Assembly: GCA_029204225.1 (NCBI GenBank)
Contig: CM055092.1
Location: 77,666,201 to 77,730,200 of the forward strand
DNA: 64,000 bases
DNA from: Diphasiastrum complanatum
Lineage: Eukaryota; Streptophyta; Lycopodiopsida; Lycopodiales; Lycopodiaceae
Reading direction: 5' to 3'
The position numbers and the translations under genes were made by a program. The notes below the pieces were generated by a model. It was not told the origin of the DNA. It searched no databases and worked only from the letters and a program-made list of their open reading frames with translations. How positions within the stretch are numbered: the first letter of the stretch is position 1; each line of letters begins with the position of its first letter. Below are positions 10,205 through 23,764 of this stretch, piece after piece.

Positions 10205-12702
10205 CATACTTAAGTCACTACCATTTGTGGAAATTTAAGATGAAAATTATATTAATGGCTAAATAATTGTATGACGTTGTTACAGGTGCAGAAGGAAAAC
10301 CCAATGCAGATGACGCAACAATCGCCAGATGGAAACTGAAGGATGGAAAGGCTTTCGAGCTGATCATCCTCACCATCACGGATACCCAGATCGGCCATGT
10401 ATATGAGGCTCAGACATCGAAAGAAGTCTGGGACATCTTGAGCACACTATATGAAGTGCGAGATATAGCTTCCAAGCTACATCTCAGGAAGACATTCTAC
10501 TCCCTCAAGATGATGAATGGTGATTCTCTGTAGAATCACATTAATCAATTCAAGAACATGGTAAGACAAATGACCGCTGTCGGATCTGTCATTGACGATC
10601 AAGATGCAGTGATGCAACTGCTTACAAACTTGCCAAGCTCTTACAACAGCTGGGTGATAATCATCACGACTCATCCAGAATTGACTCTTTCGAGAGTCAT
10701 TATTATGTTGTTGCAGGAAGACACGCAGAGGAACGAAGCCTCAAGTTTCTCAGCTGATTCTCATGTCTTGTACGCCAACAAGAGCATGACAAAGCAGAAG
10801 AAGAAGAAAGGCCTGAAGCAATCAAAGCCAGACCAGAAACCAGCTCAACACAAGGAACAATCGAATCCGTAGACAAAGAAGAAGCTATTCTGCATATACT
10901 ACAAATGAAACAACCACGAAATACAAGACTGTCAAATACTTCAAACGAAGAACAACAGCAAGGGGCAGTCGAATCAAGTGGCAAATGCAGCTGTAGAAGC
11001 TCCACATTCTATTCAAGAAGCGGATCATGATGCCTTCATGACCAGCCATCAAGGAGCATCTGGCGATAGTTCTTGGTTCCTAGATTCCGGAGCCACTCAG
11101 CATATGACTAGCCTCATTGGCTGTTTCAAGTCCTATACACCTTACAGTACCTAGAAATATGTCCACCTTGGTGACAATAGCACACATGTTATTAAAGGTG
11201 AAGGCACTGTAAGATTAAGCTTTGCCAATGATCAGTCTAAGCTACTCTCTAAAGTCCTTTATGTACCAAATTTATCTACAAATATGCTCTCTGTAAGCAG
11301 AATCACAGATCTAGGACAGAGAGTATAATTCAAATGTGATCAGTGTAAAGTAGTTGATAGGACAGGCAAGATCCTAGAACTCGAAAAGAGGCATGGATAC
11401 TTGTACAAATTGAGTCATTGTTTTTATGCCTCTAGTCAGGCTCTCAGAACTTCAATTCATTCAAATAAAGGTTTACTTTGGCATTATCTACTTGGTCATT
11501 TAAATCATGCTGCTATACAATGAATGTCTAGACAATCTATTGTTCTTGAACTCGACTATCCTTGCAAAAAAGTCGAGTTACTTGTCTGTCAAGACTGTCT
11601 AGTTGGTAAACAAACCAGGAAAGCATTTAAATCAAGCCATCAGCATGTTGCTAGAGGATTGCTAGATGTTGTACATTCAGATATTTGTGGCCCGATAAAA
11701 AATCCTTCGCTGAAGAATGCCAAGTATTTTATAACCTTTATTGATGAATTTTTCAGAAGGACCATGGTGTATTTCATAAAGAAGAAATCAGAAGCCTCAA
11801 CTGCTTCAGAATCTTCAAGGAGCGTGTAGAGAAGGAGACTGGAAGGATGATTAAGCCCTCAAGTCAAACAACGGTGGAGAATATATCTCTATCGAGTTTA
11901 AGGAGTATTGCCAAAGCCAAGACATTGAGCAGCAATTCATCACTCCTTACAATCCTCAGTCTAATGGCTTAGCCGAGAGGAAGAACCGTACTTTGATTGA
12001 ATCTGCCAAATGTATGTTATCGCATGCATCGTTGCCTAAGAGATTTTGGGCTGAAGCTGTCTCCACTACTGCAGCTTCCGTCCAGAACAAATGTTCGACC
12101 AAGGCCCTCTCAGATAAGACACCCCACGAGGTGTGGACAGGCTTTAAGCCTTCTTTGAAGAACCTAAGAGTGTTGGGGTGCATTGCCTATGCACAGATCC
12201 CAAAAGACACGAGGAAGAAATTGGACTTCCAAGGTCTGAAGACCATCCTGATCGGATATACTTCATTTGATAATACTTATAAGCTGTATGATCCTGATAC
12301 CTAGCAAATCTTTTTTAGCCGGGATACAGTCTTCATCGAGGATCAGTTTGTCGACCTCAAAGGTAAGGATGCTGCTCAAGAAGAACCCTCATCACCTGCT
12401 GTTGACACGACAGTCCGAGCTTCTGGCTCAGACATGTCTATTGTCGACCCACTTCGAGATAGCAAATCAGACGAAGATGTTGCTGCTACCCAGCAACAAA
12501 TCCCAGGAGCGGTTCTTCAGTCGAATCCTCCGAGAAGATCAAGCCGAGTGCACACACAGCCCACAAGGTATACTCCTGAGTCTACCTGTCTCTTGATACA
12601 GGAACTGACAATAGTCAAAGAGGCACTCAGCCAACCAGACTCTAATTTCTGGAGAGACGCTATGGACATAGAGTATTCCTCTCTGATCAAGAACCAGACT
12701 GT
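10205..12702 (+). pseudogene. Copia gag-protease-integrase, reverse transcriptase deleted
   Basis: Gag begins near LSHYHLWKFKMK, with the conserved Trp present, and carries a UBN2-type core (SKEVWDILSTLYEV, about 10420). The zinc knuckle is damaged (CIYYK, stop, then NNHEIQDC at about 10890-10930). The protease site is intact: SSWFLDSGATQHMTS (about 11071-11115). The pre-integrase domain reads LLWHYLLGHLNHA (about 11470). The integrase core starts with VVHSDICGPIKNPS, and its C-terminal part has VLGCIAYAQIPKDTRKKLDF. The last recognisable part is FWRDAMDIEYSSLIKNQT, the very beginning of Copia reverse transcriptase. In-frame stops lie near 10264, 10531, 10870, 10906, 11152, 11326, 11521 and 12301, and a frameshift lies near 11815. 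Confidence 0.93.
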
Positions 12703-13365
12703 GCATTGATTCTTTATTTTGTCAGTAATAAGGTTTCATTCCTTTACAGTTTGAATAAGCTTTGTAGAGCATGCGGTTTCACCCGCTATTGTCTTGTGCT
12801 CTACCACATTGTTGACATGTATATTTGATAAACTTAATCTGATAACAGCCTTTTGTTCTGCGTTCAGATCTGTGTCAATAATGTTATGCTTATCATTATT
12901 CATTCTGTCTGACTTTTCTAGTTGCTCAATTTGGTAATTAGTTTTTAGCATGACTAATATTTAGTCTTGTCTTTCAAGAATAATTCGCGACTGATTATCA
13001 GTCGAGCACAGTCTAGCTCTTTGCGAATCATTCGCGACAAATAATTTGTCTTGCTATTCGCGAGAAATTATTCTTCTGGCACTTCATTTATTAATGTTTA
13101 GCTACGTAATCAAGAACGACCATGATTTCCATCACTAACGTTCTGTTCGTTCTGATAGGCATAGTCATGCTTACGAAGAGAGTCATATAGCTCGTTCCGC
13201 TGCGCACGAATACTTTTTGTTCGAGTTCGTTTCTCGTTTGCATTTCGTTTCTCGTTCGTGTTTCGTTTCTCGTTCATGTTCGTCTTACCCCCTTTGAGCT
13301 AAATTTTTTTTGTTTCTAACATACGACACCAATCTCAACTCTCGTTCATCTCCCTCTCTCCATCA
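12700..13365 (+). repeat. 3' LTR of the 9.5-13.4 kb Copia element
   Basis: It matches 9451-10099 from TGTGCATTGATTC to CTCTCTCCATCA. It follows the truncated pol without a polypurine tract, so either the deletion ended exactly at the LTR start or the LTR is itself cut there. Confidence 0.82.
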
Positions 13366-15660
13366 GGATCAGGGCAGTTGAAGTAGTTATTGGCGAATAG
13401 GATGAGAGCCCTTCTGACATTTACATCCGTAGCCCAACCGTACTCTGATGGAATGATCGGCCAATTGAAATTTTGAATTGTGATCTTGTCTAGAGGGGTG
13501 CCGCATTCTGCCCATTTGGATTGTCGTGTGCATGGCAGAAAGTGTAGGTTCACCCGTAATTGTTGCGGACTTGTCACATAGGCCCTGATGGCCGTAGGGT
13601 CTCTTTCAAATAGCTGTTGACGCCACTCTGGTTGTGGTTGGAGGGCGGGCAATGCTTGCAGCTCCTTGCCCTTTATTGTCTGAGCTGAAAATGATATTTG
13701 CCAACAGCCTCTTGATGACTCATGGGGATACTTTGATAGGAATTCATTTATTTTCTCCTCCACGGACTTTGGTCTTCGGAAGGCCCGGCTGGCAGATATG
13801 GTGCGCGAACCTCTGGATGATGTTGCCTGTCCTTCCTGTTGGCTTTGGCTGGTACCTGCGCCTTGGCCTTGGTCTCTGTCTCAGCACCCGTATCTGTTGG
13901 TCCTTGGTCTTGGCCTTCGGACCCTTGATCTTGACTAACCCCCCCCCGGCTACTTGCTGACTTTGGTCATGGCTCATACTGGCTTGTGCAGTGTTAGAAA
14001 CAGGTGGCAGTGGAATTACCACGGGGGTGGGCTGGGCCTTCTTCTCCATGAACTGTTGGCAAGCCTTGAGGGCTTGTTTGGCCTGGGCGAGCTCATGAGT
14101 TGCGCTTGCCTGATATTTATCGAACTCTGCCTAGTATCTGTTTAATATTTGGCTATAGACTTGCACTTGACGCCTAAAGAGATTCATCTCTGATTCAGAT
14201 AGCGGCTTGTGTTTGGTGCAGGTTGAGCTTACCAGACGAGCTTTTCATTTTGTAAGGCTTTGACTTCCGCCCCTAGGTGCGTCTTCTCTGCTTCGTAAAT
14301 TTGTAGTTGCGCCTGGAGGGGAGCAAGTCGTTGGGACACTTCGGATTGAAGCTCTCGCACCTTCGTGGAGGCCTCTGTCAACGTCTTGGAGAGGCTTTGG
14401 ATGTATAGATTGAGGCCCTCCTCCTTGTGCTGCAACTTGGCAATCTCTTGGTGCCCTTCTTGTTCATGTTGTTGAGCTAGAATCAGCTCGTGCTGCAGCT
14501 TCATGAGTTCCGCTCACAGTTGTGTGTTGCTTGTTGCCAGGTGTAGTACCCAGCATTCCAAAATAGCCTTGGCTGCTACCGCCTCCAGGATGTATTTGCC
14601 CAGAGTTTGGTACGCCGTCGTTAAGTCAGTGGGAGCAGCCGGTACACTGGCACTGATAGGGGCTTGTGTGGTATTGACCCCAATGACTTGTGGAGCTCCA
14701 TCGTCATTGTCTTCAATGAGGTTCTCGTTGGACCTGATGTCATCTGGGGCGGTGGGATTAGCCCGATCTGGCGATGGTATGAAAATGGTTTGAACAAATG
14801 CATCATCAGGCAACGGTTGGTTGCCCTCGACAACCTTTGGTGGCGAAACAGGTGGGGTGTTAGAAGCAATAGTGGAAACAGGGGTGAGAACAGAAACAGT
14901 CATGGATGGAATGGAAAGATGGGTAGTGAAAATAGAGATAGGAGTGGAGGGTTGCACGGAAGAAGAAGTGGCGATGGTTGATGGAGTGGGTAGTGCGGTG
15001 GTGGTTGTGCGTCTTCGGGTAGTAGGTGGAGATGAAGATGAAGAGGCAACGCCACACATTCGTTTGTTGGCCGTTGTGTCAGTAACTACATGTTGGGAGG
15101 AGGTGGATGCTTGAGATGGCAGATAGAGGTTAGTGTGCGGCACGATGGAAGAAAGAAGGGTTGAGTAGTGGAAACCATGCACTTTCGCCTCGAGAAGTGC
15201 GCAGACAAAATTACGCAACAGGGGGCCTGCGGCGATACGATCACGGTTGTTGGGCTTGATGGAGATGGTTAGTTCATGGATGAGGAAGGTGTGCCAGTCG
15301 TATGGCACCACCGTAGGGCCAGGAAATTCTAGAAAGGACTCCACCTGACTCAGCAGCGTGGACCGGATTCTGTCCTTGCAAAATGTTGAAACAATTAGAA
15401 AGTTGTTCAACAGATGCGCAGCTGCCTGTATGACTGGTTCTGTGATAGCAACTATCAGGTAACCGTTGTTAGTCTGGATGGGGATCTCTGGTGCGGTTTT
15501 GGCAACGAAAGGTTTAATCAGGAATTTTGTCTGACGGTGGGAGATGGACTGACGGTCACCGGACATAATGCCAATGGTGACCATTGAGTTTGTGTTAATC
15601 CTGACCTTGTATGTGTGGTACCTTGGTACAGGAAGTGGAAGCTGTGCATACAAAAGTGTC
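13366..15660 (-). pseudogene. Unrecognised ~750-codon coding region with coiled coil
   Basis: The minus strand has one long coding region in several pieces. The N-terminal part (15653-14514) begins YAQLPLPVPRYHTYKV. A probable 3' splice site (ACATTTCAG) lies just before it near 15666. This part holds about 190 residues of globular sequence and then a Ser/Thr/Pro-rich linker. A TGA at about 14514, in frame and likely from CGA, leads into a coiled coil (14504-14229: heptads rich in Leu, Gln and Glu). After a frameshift come a basic Pro/Gln region and a C-terminal globular part (13763-13366, containing RAYVTSPQQLRVNLHFLP). It has no domain I recognise. The C-terminus abuts the 3' LTR of the neighbouring Copia element. 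It could be a transposon-encoded protein or a decayed host gene. Confidence 0.55.
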
Positions 15661-16140
15661 CTGAAATGTGAGAAATTGGCAAAAATCTAGCTTGGTATTC
15701 CTATGTTAGAAGTTTGTGAGTGAATCTCACATGTGTGGAAGATGTTCCCACGTGTGGAGAATTGTAAAATAAATTAAAAATGTTTGTTATAGGGGTCTCA
15801 TAAAGTTTCATAGTCAAGCTTCTAGGTTTCATTAGTAGATTGAGCCATTTTTGGCTTTAGAGGTCAATTAGTGAAGTACACTTGTTTTGTCATTATTAGG
15901 CCAAAAGCACAAGTGGAAAACTCAAGCTAAATAGGTTCTTGGCAAGTGTCTTTAGTTATTTTGATGTGTGTCAAGTCAAAGTTCAAGAGGTCCAGTAGAA
16001 TTAAGAGGTGGAACTGCCATTGGTCCAATAGGATTTGAGATATGCTTGAGAATAGTGGGCAGGAGATCACAATCACATGTAGTGGGCACTCCACACGTGT
16101 GAAATTCATGTGAAAATAATTTCAATGATAGAATGGAGTC
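15661..16140 (+). repeat. LTR-like fragment related to the insertion at 33.3-34.0 kb
   Basis: TATAGGGGTCTCATAAAG, AAGCTTCTAGG and GAGGTCCAGTAGAATTAAGA also occur, in diverged form and reverse orientation, at 33640-33980. It also shares the recurrent ACATGTGTGGAA theme. It has no coding capacity. Confidence 0.5.
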
Positions 16141-18717
16141 TCCCTTTTTTATATTGGGCTATTTCATAGTTTATGATATTTTTGAGTTGAATGTTGTTGT
16201 GCATTTTCTTTTATGGACAGGTTCGACAATAATGTGGCCTATCCTTTGGGCATGTTTGGTAGCATGAAGTAATGAGATCTGAAAGCACGACATGATATAT
16301 TGTCATTGATTTATAATACTACACAATTATGTCAAAAGTACTACTATCACAAGGTTCATATATAATATGTAGACAATATGAAAGATGATTATTTGTATTT
16401 TAGAAATTATATATTATTTCACCGCATGAGTAATTTTTATTTGTTTTTTTAAAAAATGTTGTACTATTTTCAATGAGTTACTAGTTTATGATTATAAGAG
16501 TCTTTTTGCAAATTAAAGTTCTCAATCTACAAAATAATGGGTTGGTCATGATGGATGAATTGTATACATAACTTGAACGTATAAAGACTTAAATGTAGTT
16601 TCTATATCTTTTTATAAAAGAGAAATAGCTTAGAAACCATAGTTCAACTTATAAAGATTAGAATGTAGTAGCATCAATGTGTGAGCTCGCATGGACATCG
16701 TACACAATAAAGAATAATTGGTTGTAGAAAAGAGAACATTTAATTAACAAATTCCAATTTTTTACTAGTAATGAAGTTGGAATTCTAAAGTGGAATGGAA
16801 GTGTTTTTTAAACATGATTATGGATTGAATTTTTTTATTTCATGTAAAGTGTTGACTTCATATGAAACAGGTGTTTTGCTTTGAGTTTTCTAAGCCACCA
16901 TACTTTCTTATATGAATTGGATGATTTACTTGAAGCAAAAGTTGAAACATTGAGGAAGTGAGTGTCATTTGAAAATTTAGGATGACAACAAACCTAATCA
17001 AGTAACTATTAATGGATACAATAATTCATAATTCTTTGAAAAAGTGAATGACTAGCATGAAGTAACACAATAATGATGCAAGCCTTGCAATACTAGTATA
17101 CTCTAGTTCTTCATAGTAGTGAGTTGATCAGAAGTTCCATATTTTCCCGTGGGATCAAGGGTTTGACTCCAATTCATCAAACAAATGAGAAAATTACAAA
17201 AAATAAAATAAAATTATAACATGTATCCACCCAAGGGTATTGTCTACACCTAAGTGCAATGAAAAAACTATACTTGTGGAGCATATCATCACATGTGCAC
17301 ACACCCTTGACAAAATGCTAGGGTAGATGCTTTTGCCTTTGATAATGTGGTCATTGAGTTGCATACTTTATGCTCCTTTTACTTTTGTCTAAGGATATTT
17401 TCGACCATTAATTTGTTGCTTTAACCAATGTGATATCGTGGTTTGTGTTTAACTTTACAAAAAGGAATGTAAAAACATACCTAATCTTTTAGCGTTACCT
17501 AGGGGTTGCACTCTATGGTTTAGACATGTCCAGACTGCTTGACATGATGGCTATGGAAAACACTTCTAGTTAGTGAAGCCCCTCTTATGGATGCTTGTCT
17601 TATACCACTTATTTTCTCCCTATAATATCTATATACATTGATACATTTGGTCACGAAGTGCGTGTGTTGAAGATCCTTGTATGGGGATTGGGCTAGCTAT
17701 TTAGGTTATAACATTGTTTTGGGTCTTTCTATGAACTTGGGACAAATTTAAGATACTTGTTATATTTTTCCTACTTTATGTTATGTTATGGCATATATAT
17801 AGTTCTCACCTGGGTGAATAACAAAAGATAACTTATTGAATGTGGTAAACTCTAAGAAATACCATGATACTATATGACTTTTTACTATGATTATAGACAT
17901 TAATAGAGTCTCCTATACCAACAATATCTACTTGTTGCATGAAAGCGGTGTTGTATGAGAGACTAGAAGGCCGATAAGTGCAACATGGGACTTGGAGCTT
18001 GTTCTTTATGCATCCAATGATGGTGGTGTTTCCATATCATTGATATGCATTTACCATGACTGTAGGTAGACTTATACAAGACCGTGCTTATGCCAAAAAA
18101 ATATTGCCTTAGCCAAGTTTGGATTAATTGGTTGATACTCTTTTGCTAAATATAAGCAAGCATCTTGTTTTGTGCTCCAGTTACCTACAAGAAGTTGTAG
18201 ATACTTCATGTTTTGCTATCTATATCGTGCCAATTTTAAACAAATTTTATTGCACTTGAAACATGTATATTGGATTGTTAAGCAGTTATTATTGCACTTT
18301 GAACCTTATATTTTTCTATTAACTTTGAGTACAACTTAAAATATCTTCGTTTTGTACTCATACTATGGACAAGATTTGAGTTGCCTAATTTGGCAATGAC
18401 TACTTTTTGCAACATGGATAACAATTGACAATATGTGTAGACACCTATAGTTCTTATGACCTATAGTTCTCATAAGAACTATATGTTCTAACATGATTAT
18501 TGTTTTGGGCATGTTCTCCACTCCAGGCATATTCTTCTCAATTTGGAGCATATTCTCTTCAACTTGGAGCTTTTGATAGTAGTTAAGTTCTATCAATATG
18601 GTATTTTTCTATTGTAATGACTCTATACAAATTTTATTGACTGTAAGATTTATAATTTTTGTATTGTGATGACATTGTTTAGTTTTGGTTAGATTTGTTA
18701 GGTTCAAATGCACACAT

Positions 18718-18770
<53 letters not shown>

Positions 18771-20782
18771 ATTTTCTACGATATTATGGTTTATATTTGT
18801 CACTAGTTTGGCATTTCAAAAAATGAACTCTATTTGTGATGTGACATAAGTGATATTGGAGGTAATGTTGCACTTTTTGGAACATAGATGAGTATGCATT
18901 TTTTTAATCTTCGAGACAACATTTTCTAGAGGAATTTTGATATCCTTTCTATTTATACTTCCAAGCAAGTTTAAAATGAGCAACTGGATTCACTAATTCT
19001 TAATCTTGACATTGAGCTAAAGATTAAAAAAACTTATGTCGATACTAAGATGTAGATAGAAAAGACTTCGCTTCGCTTTTGAAAGAAGTTCTTACTACTT
19101 GAAAGGGACTATAAAATTTATTAAAGCTCCTTTTCTATTATAAATTAAACAACTTACAATTTTGGGATCGTGAGTTATGGCCCTTGTATGAAATATTTAT
19201 CTTTTTACATACATTATTCTTATGTCCAAGTTTGTATTTGGGGTAGTCCTTCTTTTAAATGCATTATTTAAATAGTTAGAGCATGTGCTTTTTTATGTCA
19301 GAACATGCAATCAATGCAAGCAATGTGGATATGATAAAAAAAAAGATACAATTATTTTTTCCTACATATATTGTGTAGAATTTATTCCAAGTAAATTGTT
19401 TTGATGTGAGATTATGATGCACTTAAAGACACAAGGACTACGTTGTTATGCATATGGATTTTACTAGTTAGTGAGGTTTCGTATATTATTGTGAGCTGAA
19501 TTTAGAGGAGAGAGAGCATTTATTGTAGAAATCCGTAGATATCCTTAATTATTTTAATGTAAAAGGTGTCTTAAAAACAAAAACTTGCATTCATTATGAA
19601 TTATCTTCGACATTTGTAATGGTAATAATTCTATAATGAAATTTTGATGCATACTATAATTACTTATCTTGATGTTGCATCTCCAAGAATACAATCTAGC
19701 TAAAAAGAATATGAAATAAGGATGTGATTATCATCATGGTTTTCTTGTTTTTTGTGGAGATTTATAGCCCACCTACACATGTAAAGTTAGAGGTATGAGA
19801 ACCAACAAGGCCTTGCATTATATTGATTTGATGGCATAAACTCTAAAGAAACTAGTTTTAATATTATGATTGCCATTAACTTACATGCACCAACCAATTT
19901 TCTAGCATTGGAATATGATTAGATTTATGTGATAAAGCATAGTGCATGCCATCTTATCAAAACCCATACATTTTCCTAAAATGTGATAGTATGAGGGCAT
20001 ACACAACTTCATAGCATCGTGAGTGAGAGAGCTCATGCTAAAATAAATTTTTGATGTAGACCTTAATCATCTTAATTTAGTACTTTTGTATGCCATAATT
20101 GAGAGTAATTCATGTTAATGAGTGCTATAAACACTTTATAAACATGGATATTTAGGTGCTCAACAACCACAATGTGTGGTTTGGTATGGATGCTTTCAAA
20201 GTAATGGCTATTCAAAACAAAATTGGAAATTATGGTTCACTTAGATGTATACAATGGCTTCGGACATAAAGTTATTGATAGCTAGAAATTAGGTAATTGG
20301 ATTAGTGTATTAAGTACCTTCTACTTATGAGCATGTCTTTACAATATCTCAAATGTTTCCCTCTTTGATGTTCTATTGTCATACCAAATCATGTTCTCTT
20401 AACATTATCATCAATTTGATAAAAAAATATTCTTATCTTAAGCCATAACCATGTTTCTCAAGAAAGACATGCTTCTTAATAGTAGATATTGGGAGCAGGT
20501 ACTCTTTTACATGCTTTAAAGATTGACCTATGTATCTAAAGGTCATGTACATACTCAAAGCAATGTTTGTTTCACATTTAAGGGCAAGCTAGAACCTATA
20601 GATATAATTGATTCGAAATGCTTTTGAATAATATTAATGTTCACTGTTTCTCTCTTGTGGAAAGTGTGTTTTCTTCTATTTGGTGTTAGTTTGGAGCAAT
20701 ATTTTAATTCTTCTAATTCAAAAAAAAAACTGTAACACTACTATTGATATTTTTGCGTCCCATTCTCAATCTTGACAAGGAT
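16141..20782. other. AT-rich intergenic DNA, no gene seen
   Basis: All open frames are short and low-complexity. I found no protein, tRNA or rRNA resemblance in this 4.6-kb stretch apart from the (CA)n tract. Confidence 0.6.
18711..18769. repeat. (CA)n microsatellite
   Basis: About 24 uninterrupted CA units, with an imperfect start (CACACATGCA). Confidence 0.97.
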
Positions 20783-20865
20783 TCCACTTGAAGAATAACT
20801 AGAAGAATAGACAACTTGTTTAAGCAATAATTTCTCTGAAAATATTCACTACATGATGTAAGAGC

Positions 20866-21681
20866 TGTGAAAAATGCAAAAATAAGCTTGGTAGAGGCCA
20901 AAAATCTTGTATATACATAAACACACATGTGTGCAGCCTGTTCCCATGTGTGAAACTAGTGTACTTGTCATGTACCATAATCATATATGTTGTACATATG
21001 ATTTAATTCAAGTTCTAGTGGCTAAAATGGCCAAAAACTAGTTTTCTAGACATATGACACATGGCATCAATCTATTGATTGCATGAGCCACATCCTTTGG
21101 TTAGGTGTCATATCCCATGTGTAGAGGACAGCTCACACATGTGGAATAAGCTGAAGTAGGCGAATTTTGACTTCTAGAAGATTTTCAAGTAGATCTCCAT
21201 ATAGAAGGAAAATGGACCAAAGTGCTCAAAATAGAAGGTTTTGTCCAAGTGTCAGTTTTGCATGATGAATCATCATATGACAAAGCACCTTCACACATGT
21301 GGGATCAGAGGGATGATCAGTACCACGAGCTCTCACTTATTGTATATATAGAGCCACATTTGGCCATAATCATTGTGAGACACCAACCTTGGTTTTGGAA
21401 GCAATTTTGAGTGATTCTCTCCATTTGTCTACATTTGTTTTGATTGTTTTGAGGTTCTATCCATGTGTACTTGATTTTCAGGTTGGAGTACGTACTCAGA
21501 CAGGGTTTCACATGTGGGAAACTAGAAAGTACACTTATTGTTCTTGTTAGAATTTTGTGTCTAGAATTGATCTAGATTGATCTTAATCTCAAGTAGATTG
21601 ATAGATCAAGTAATCTGACAACCAATCCCTCTTGAGGATCAGATTAGGATCCACTCTTGGTCCTTTTTTACTTTTTGCACA
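20866..21681 (+). repeat. 5' LTR (816 bp)
   Basis: Bounded by AGAGC on the left and the primer site on the right. It carries several ACATGTGTG-type phrases that recur in other LTR families of this window. The short open frames in it are duplicated in the 3' LTR and are not genes. Confidence 0.93.
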
Positions 21682-21693
21682 TGGTATCAGAGC
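21682..21693 (+). promoter_or_regulatory. Primer-binding site (initiator tRNA-Met)
   Basis: TGGTATCAGAGC, followed by CAAGTAC, lies directly after LTR end TTTTTGCACA. Confidence 0.93.
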
Positions 21694-23273
21694 CAAGTAC
21701 AAGAGGTTTTGTTGAAATTGATAGGGTCAAATCAAAGCCAAAATTAGCAGTTTTTTGGAAACTAGTCAAATTTTGTGTAGCGAGTTGGATTTGATAACTA
21801 TCCTCAAAAATTTTGGTCCAGATCTTGTTGTGGGCTGTAGGAACTCTTTTCACATGTGTGAGGCCGTACAGCTCCGGTTCTGATTGGGAAATTTCAAAAA
21901 TTTGTGGAATTTGACTGACATACCCAATTTGAGTGATTTTTGGTGTGAAATCAGGCATTTTCTATAGAGAATTTAATCCTTTGATTAGTTCTTGGATTAG
22001 ATCAGCCAAGAAATTAAATTTGAAGCTTGAATTAGGTGCATTAATTGATTATCTCTGATTTTTTGAGTGCATGTTGAAGTTGAGAGAGATTTTGCTAAAA
22101 ATCATAGATTAAGGAGTGATATGCAAGGTGAGAGGTTGAAATCCATTGTACCATCACTCTAGATTTGTTCAAGAGTGATAGGGTCAAGTTTAGAAGCATC
22201 AATTTGCTAGAAAACATCCTTGGATCTGTCCTCCAAGTGAAACCTTTGAGAGTTTCTAGTGCATATAGAGCATCTATGCAAGTCTTTTGTAGAATTTGAC
22301 ATAAATTGGCTTCAATTGAAAGTTCTAGAAAGGAGATCGAGATCTAAGTCACATTATTCAATCCTACTCAATTTGTTTGAGTGTTTGTGAGGTTTGAAAA
22401 TAGTCATTAAGATGTCTATGGCAAATGTGTAGAGAGAGATCCAATTTTCTAAGAGTTCCTTCCTTTGTAGAAGGCAAGATCTAGAAGCTCATTTTGTGTT
22501 GTTATTGGTGGAGAGTTTGTCTCTTCCTAGGTGATCAAATCTTTCTAAGTGGCATTAGCTCTTTGAAACACAATATCTTAGTGAGAAAAATCACAACTTT
22601 TGATTTTGAATATCATTCCAAGTCTTAAGAGGTAGAGTAATTGGTGGAATCCAATAGGAGTGATTGAATTCAATTTGTTGAGCAAAAATTGACATAGTAT
22701 GTATGAAACTCAAATTAGTCCTATTCAACTTTCTTAGTGAGAGTGTGAGGGTCAATTTGTGATCCCATTGGATGTCTAGAATGAGGAGGAGTCCATATTT
22801 GAGTATTCATGCATGGTTGAGATCTTTGTGAATCTCTAGTTGTCTAATTTTTTAAGCTTTGTGAAAAATTGGTGGTATAGTTTGTTGTCAAATCAAACCA
22901 AATTCATTCTAAATCTCAAGTGTGAGAGTATTTGGGTCAAGAGTGAGTCCAAAAGAAGTGATTAAGGTTATTTCCAGCTGTTTGAAACAAAACCCATCTT
23001 TTGTTCAAGAATCTCAAGTGTTGAGAGAACTAGTCAAGTGAAAAGGAAAATCTAGGTGTCAAATCTTTTCATATCCATTTCAACTTTCAAAAGAAAGAGT
23101 CATTGGTATTTGATGAGTCCAATAGGAGATTGGATCTGATTTCTTAAGTGATTTGATTCAAAGATTGTGTGCTTTTGTCTTAGTGATCAAAGCAAAGTTT
23201 CCAAGTGACTAGTCATTACTGTGAAGATTGATTCTTAGGTTTGTGAGCTAGATCTTTTGTAGATCCTTCTAGA

Positions 23274-23643
23274 TTGTTGAAGATGTTCAAATCTAGTCTC
23301 TTGAGAGTCACAAATTACATTTGTAGAATCATATCACAGGTTTTTATTCACATAGCATCAATAGGTGGCATCCTATTGAAGGAAAGAAAGGATCCTAAGT
23401 GCAACCTTTGTGGCAAGGAAGGATATTTTTCCTCAAGATGCTACAAAAAGAAGACCAATCCATCCAAGAAGAACCAAAGAAAGGGGGCCGAGGAGAAGGA
23501 TGGAGCTTCAAGTTCGAAATGCAAATACAAGAAGGACAAGTCCAAGGAAAAGGTGTTTCCTTTGTGGAAAAGTCAATGAGGCTTTGGAAGTGCATTGTTT
23601 GGTTCAAGATGCAAAGATAGATGTTACTTTCATGAAAAAGTAA
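23274..23643 (+). pseudogene. Gag zinc-knuckle remnant
   Basis: The frame reads CNLCGKEGYFSSRCYKKK, a CCHC knuckle in which the metal-binding His is Tyr (CAT to TAT would be one C-to-T change). A Lys-rich stretch follows, and then, in a second frame, KCFLCGKVNEALE, which looks like the start of a second knuckle. The sequence is typical of the C-terminus of Copia gag. Upstream gag (21700-23270) is not readable. Confidence 0.75.
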
Positions 23644-23764
23644 CTTGGATTTATTTTATGTCCTTGGAAAGTATTTTGCTTGGAACTTTAGATAAGTTCA
23701 AACTTATTGTTATGATCCAACAAAAATCAATCAAGAATAAGGAGTAGCAATCACAAAATAAAAA

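Larger units (their letters stand above)
9451..13365 (+). mobile_element. Ty1/Copia retrotransposon with deleted RT-RNase H, plus strand
   Basis: It has two matching LTR segments (9451-10099 and 12700-13365), a primer-binding site directly after the first (10100-10111), and a Copia gag-protease-integrase frame between them. Pol stops at the very start of reverse transcriptase and abuts the second LTR, so about half of the coding capacity and the polypurine tract are missing. No matching 5-bp duplication is visible at the ends used here (TGCTT and GGATC), so the true left end may lie further upstream. Confidence 0.85.
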
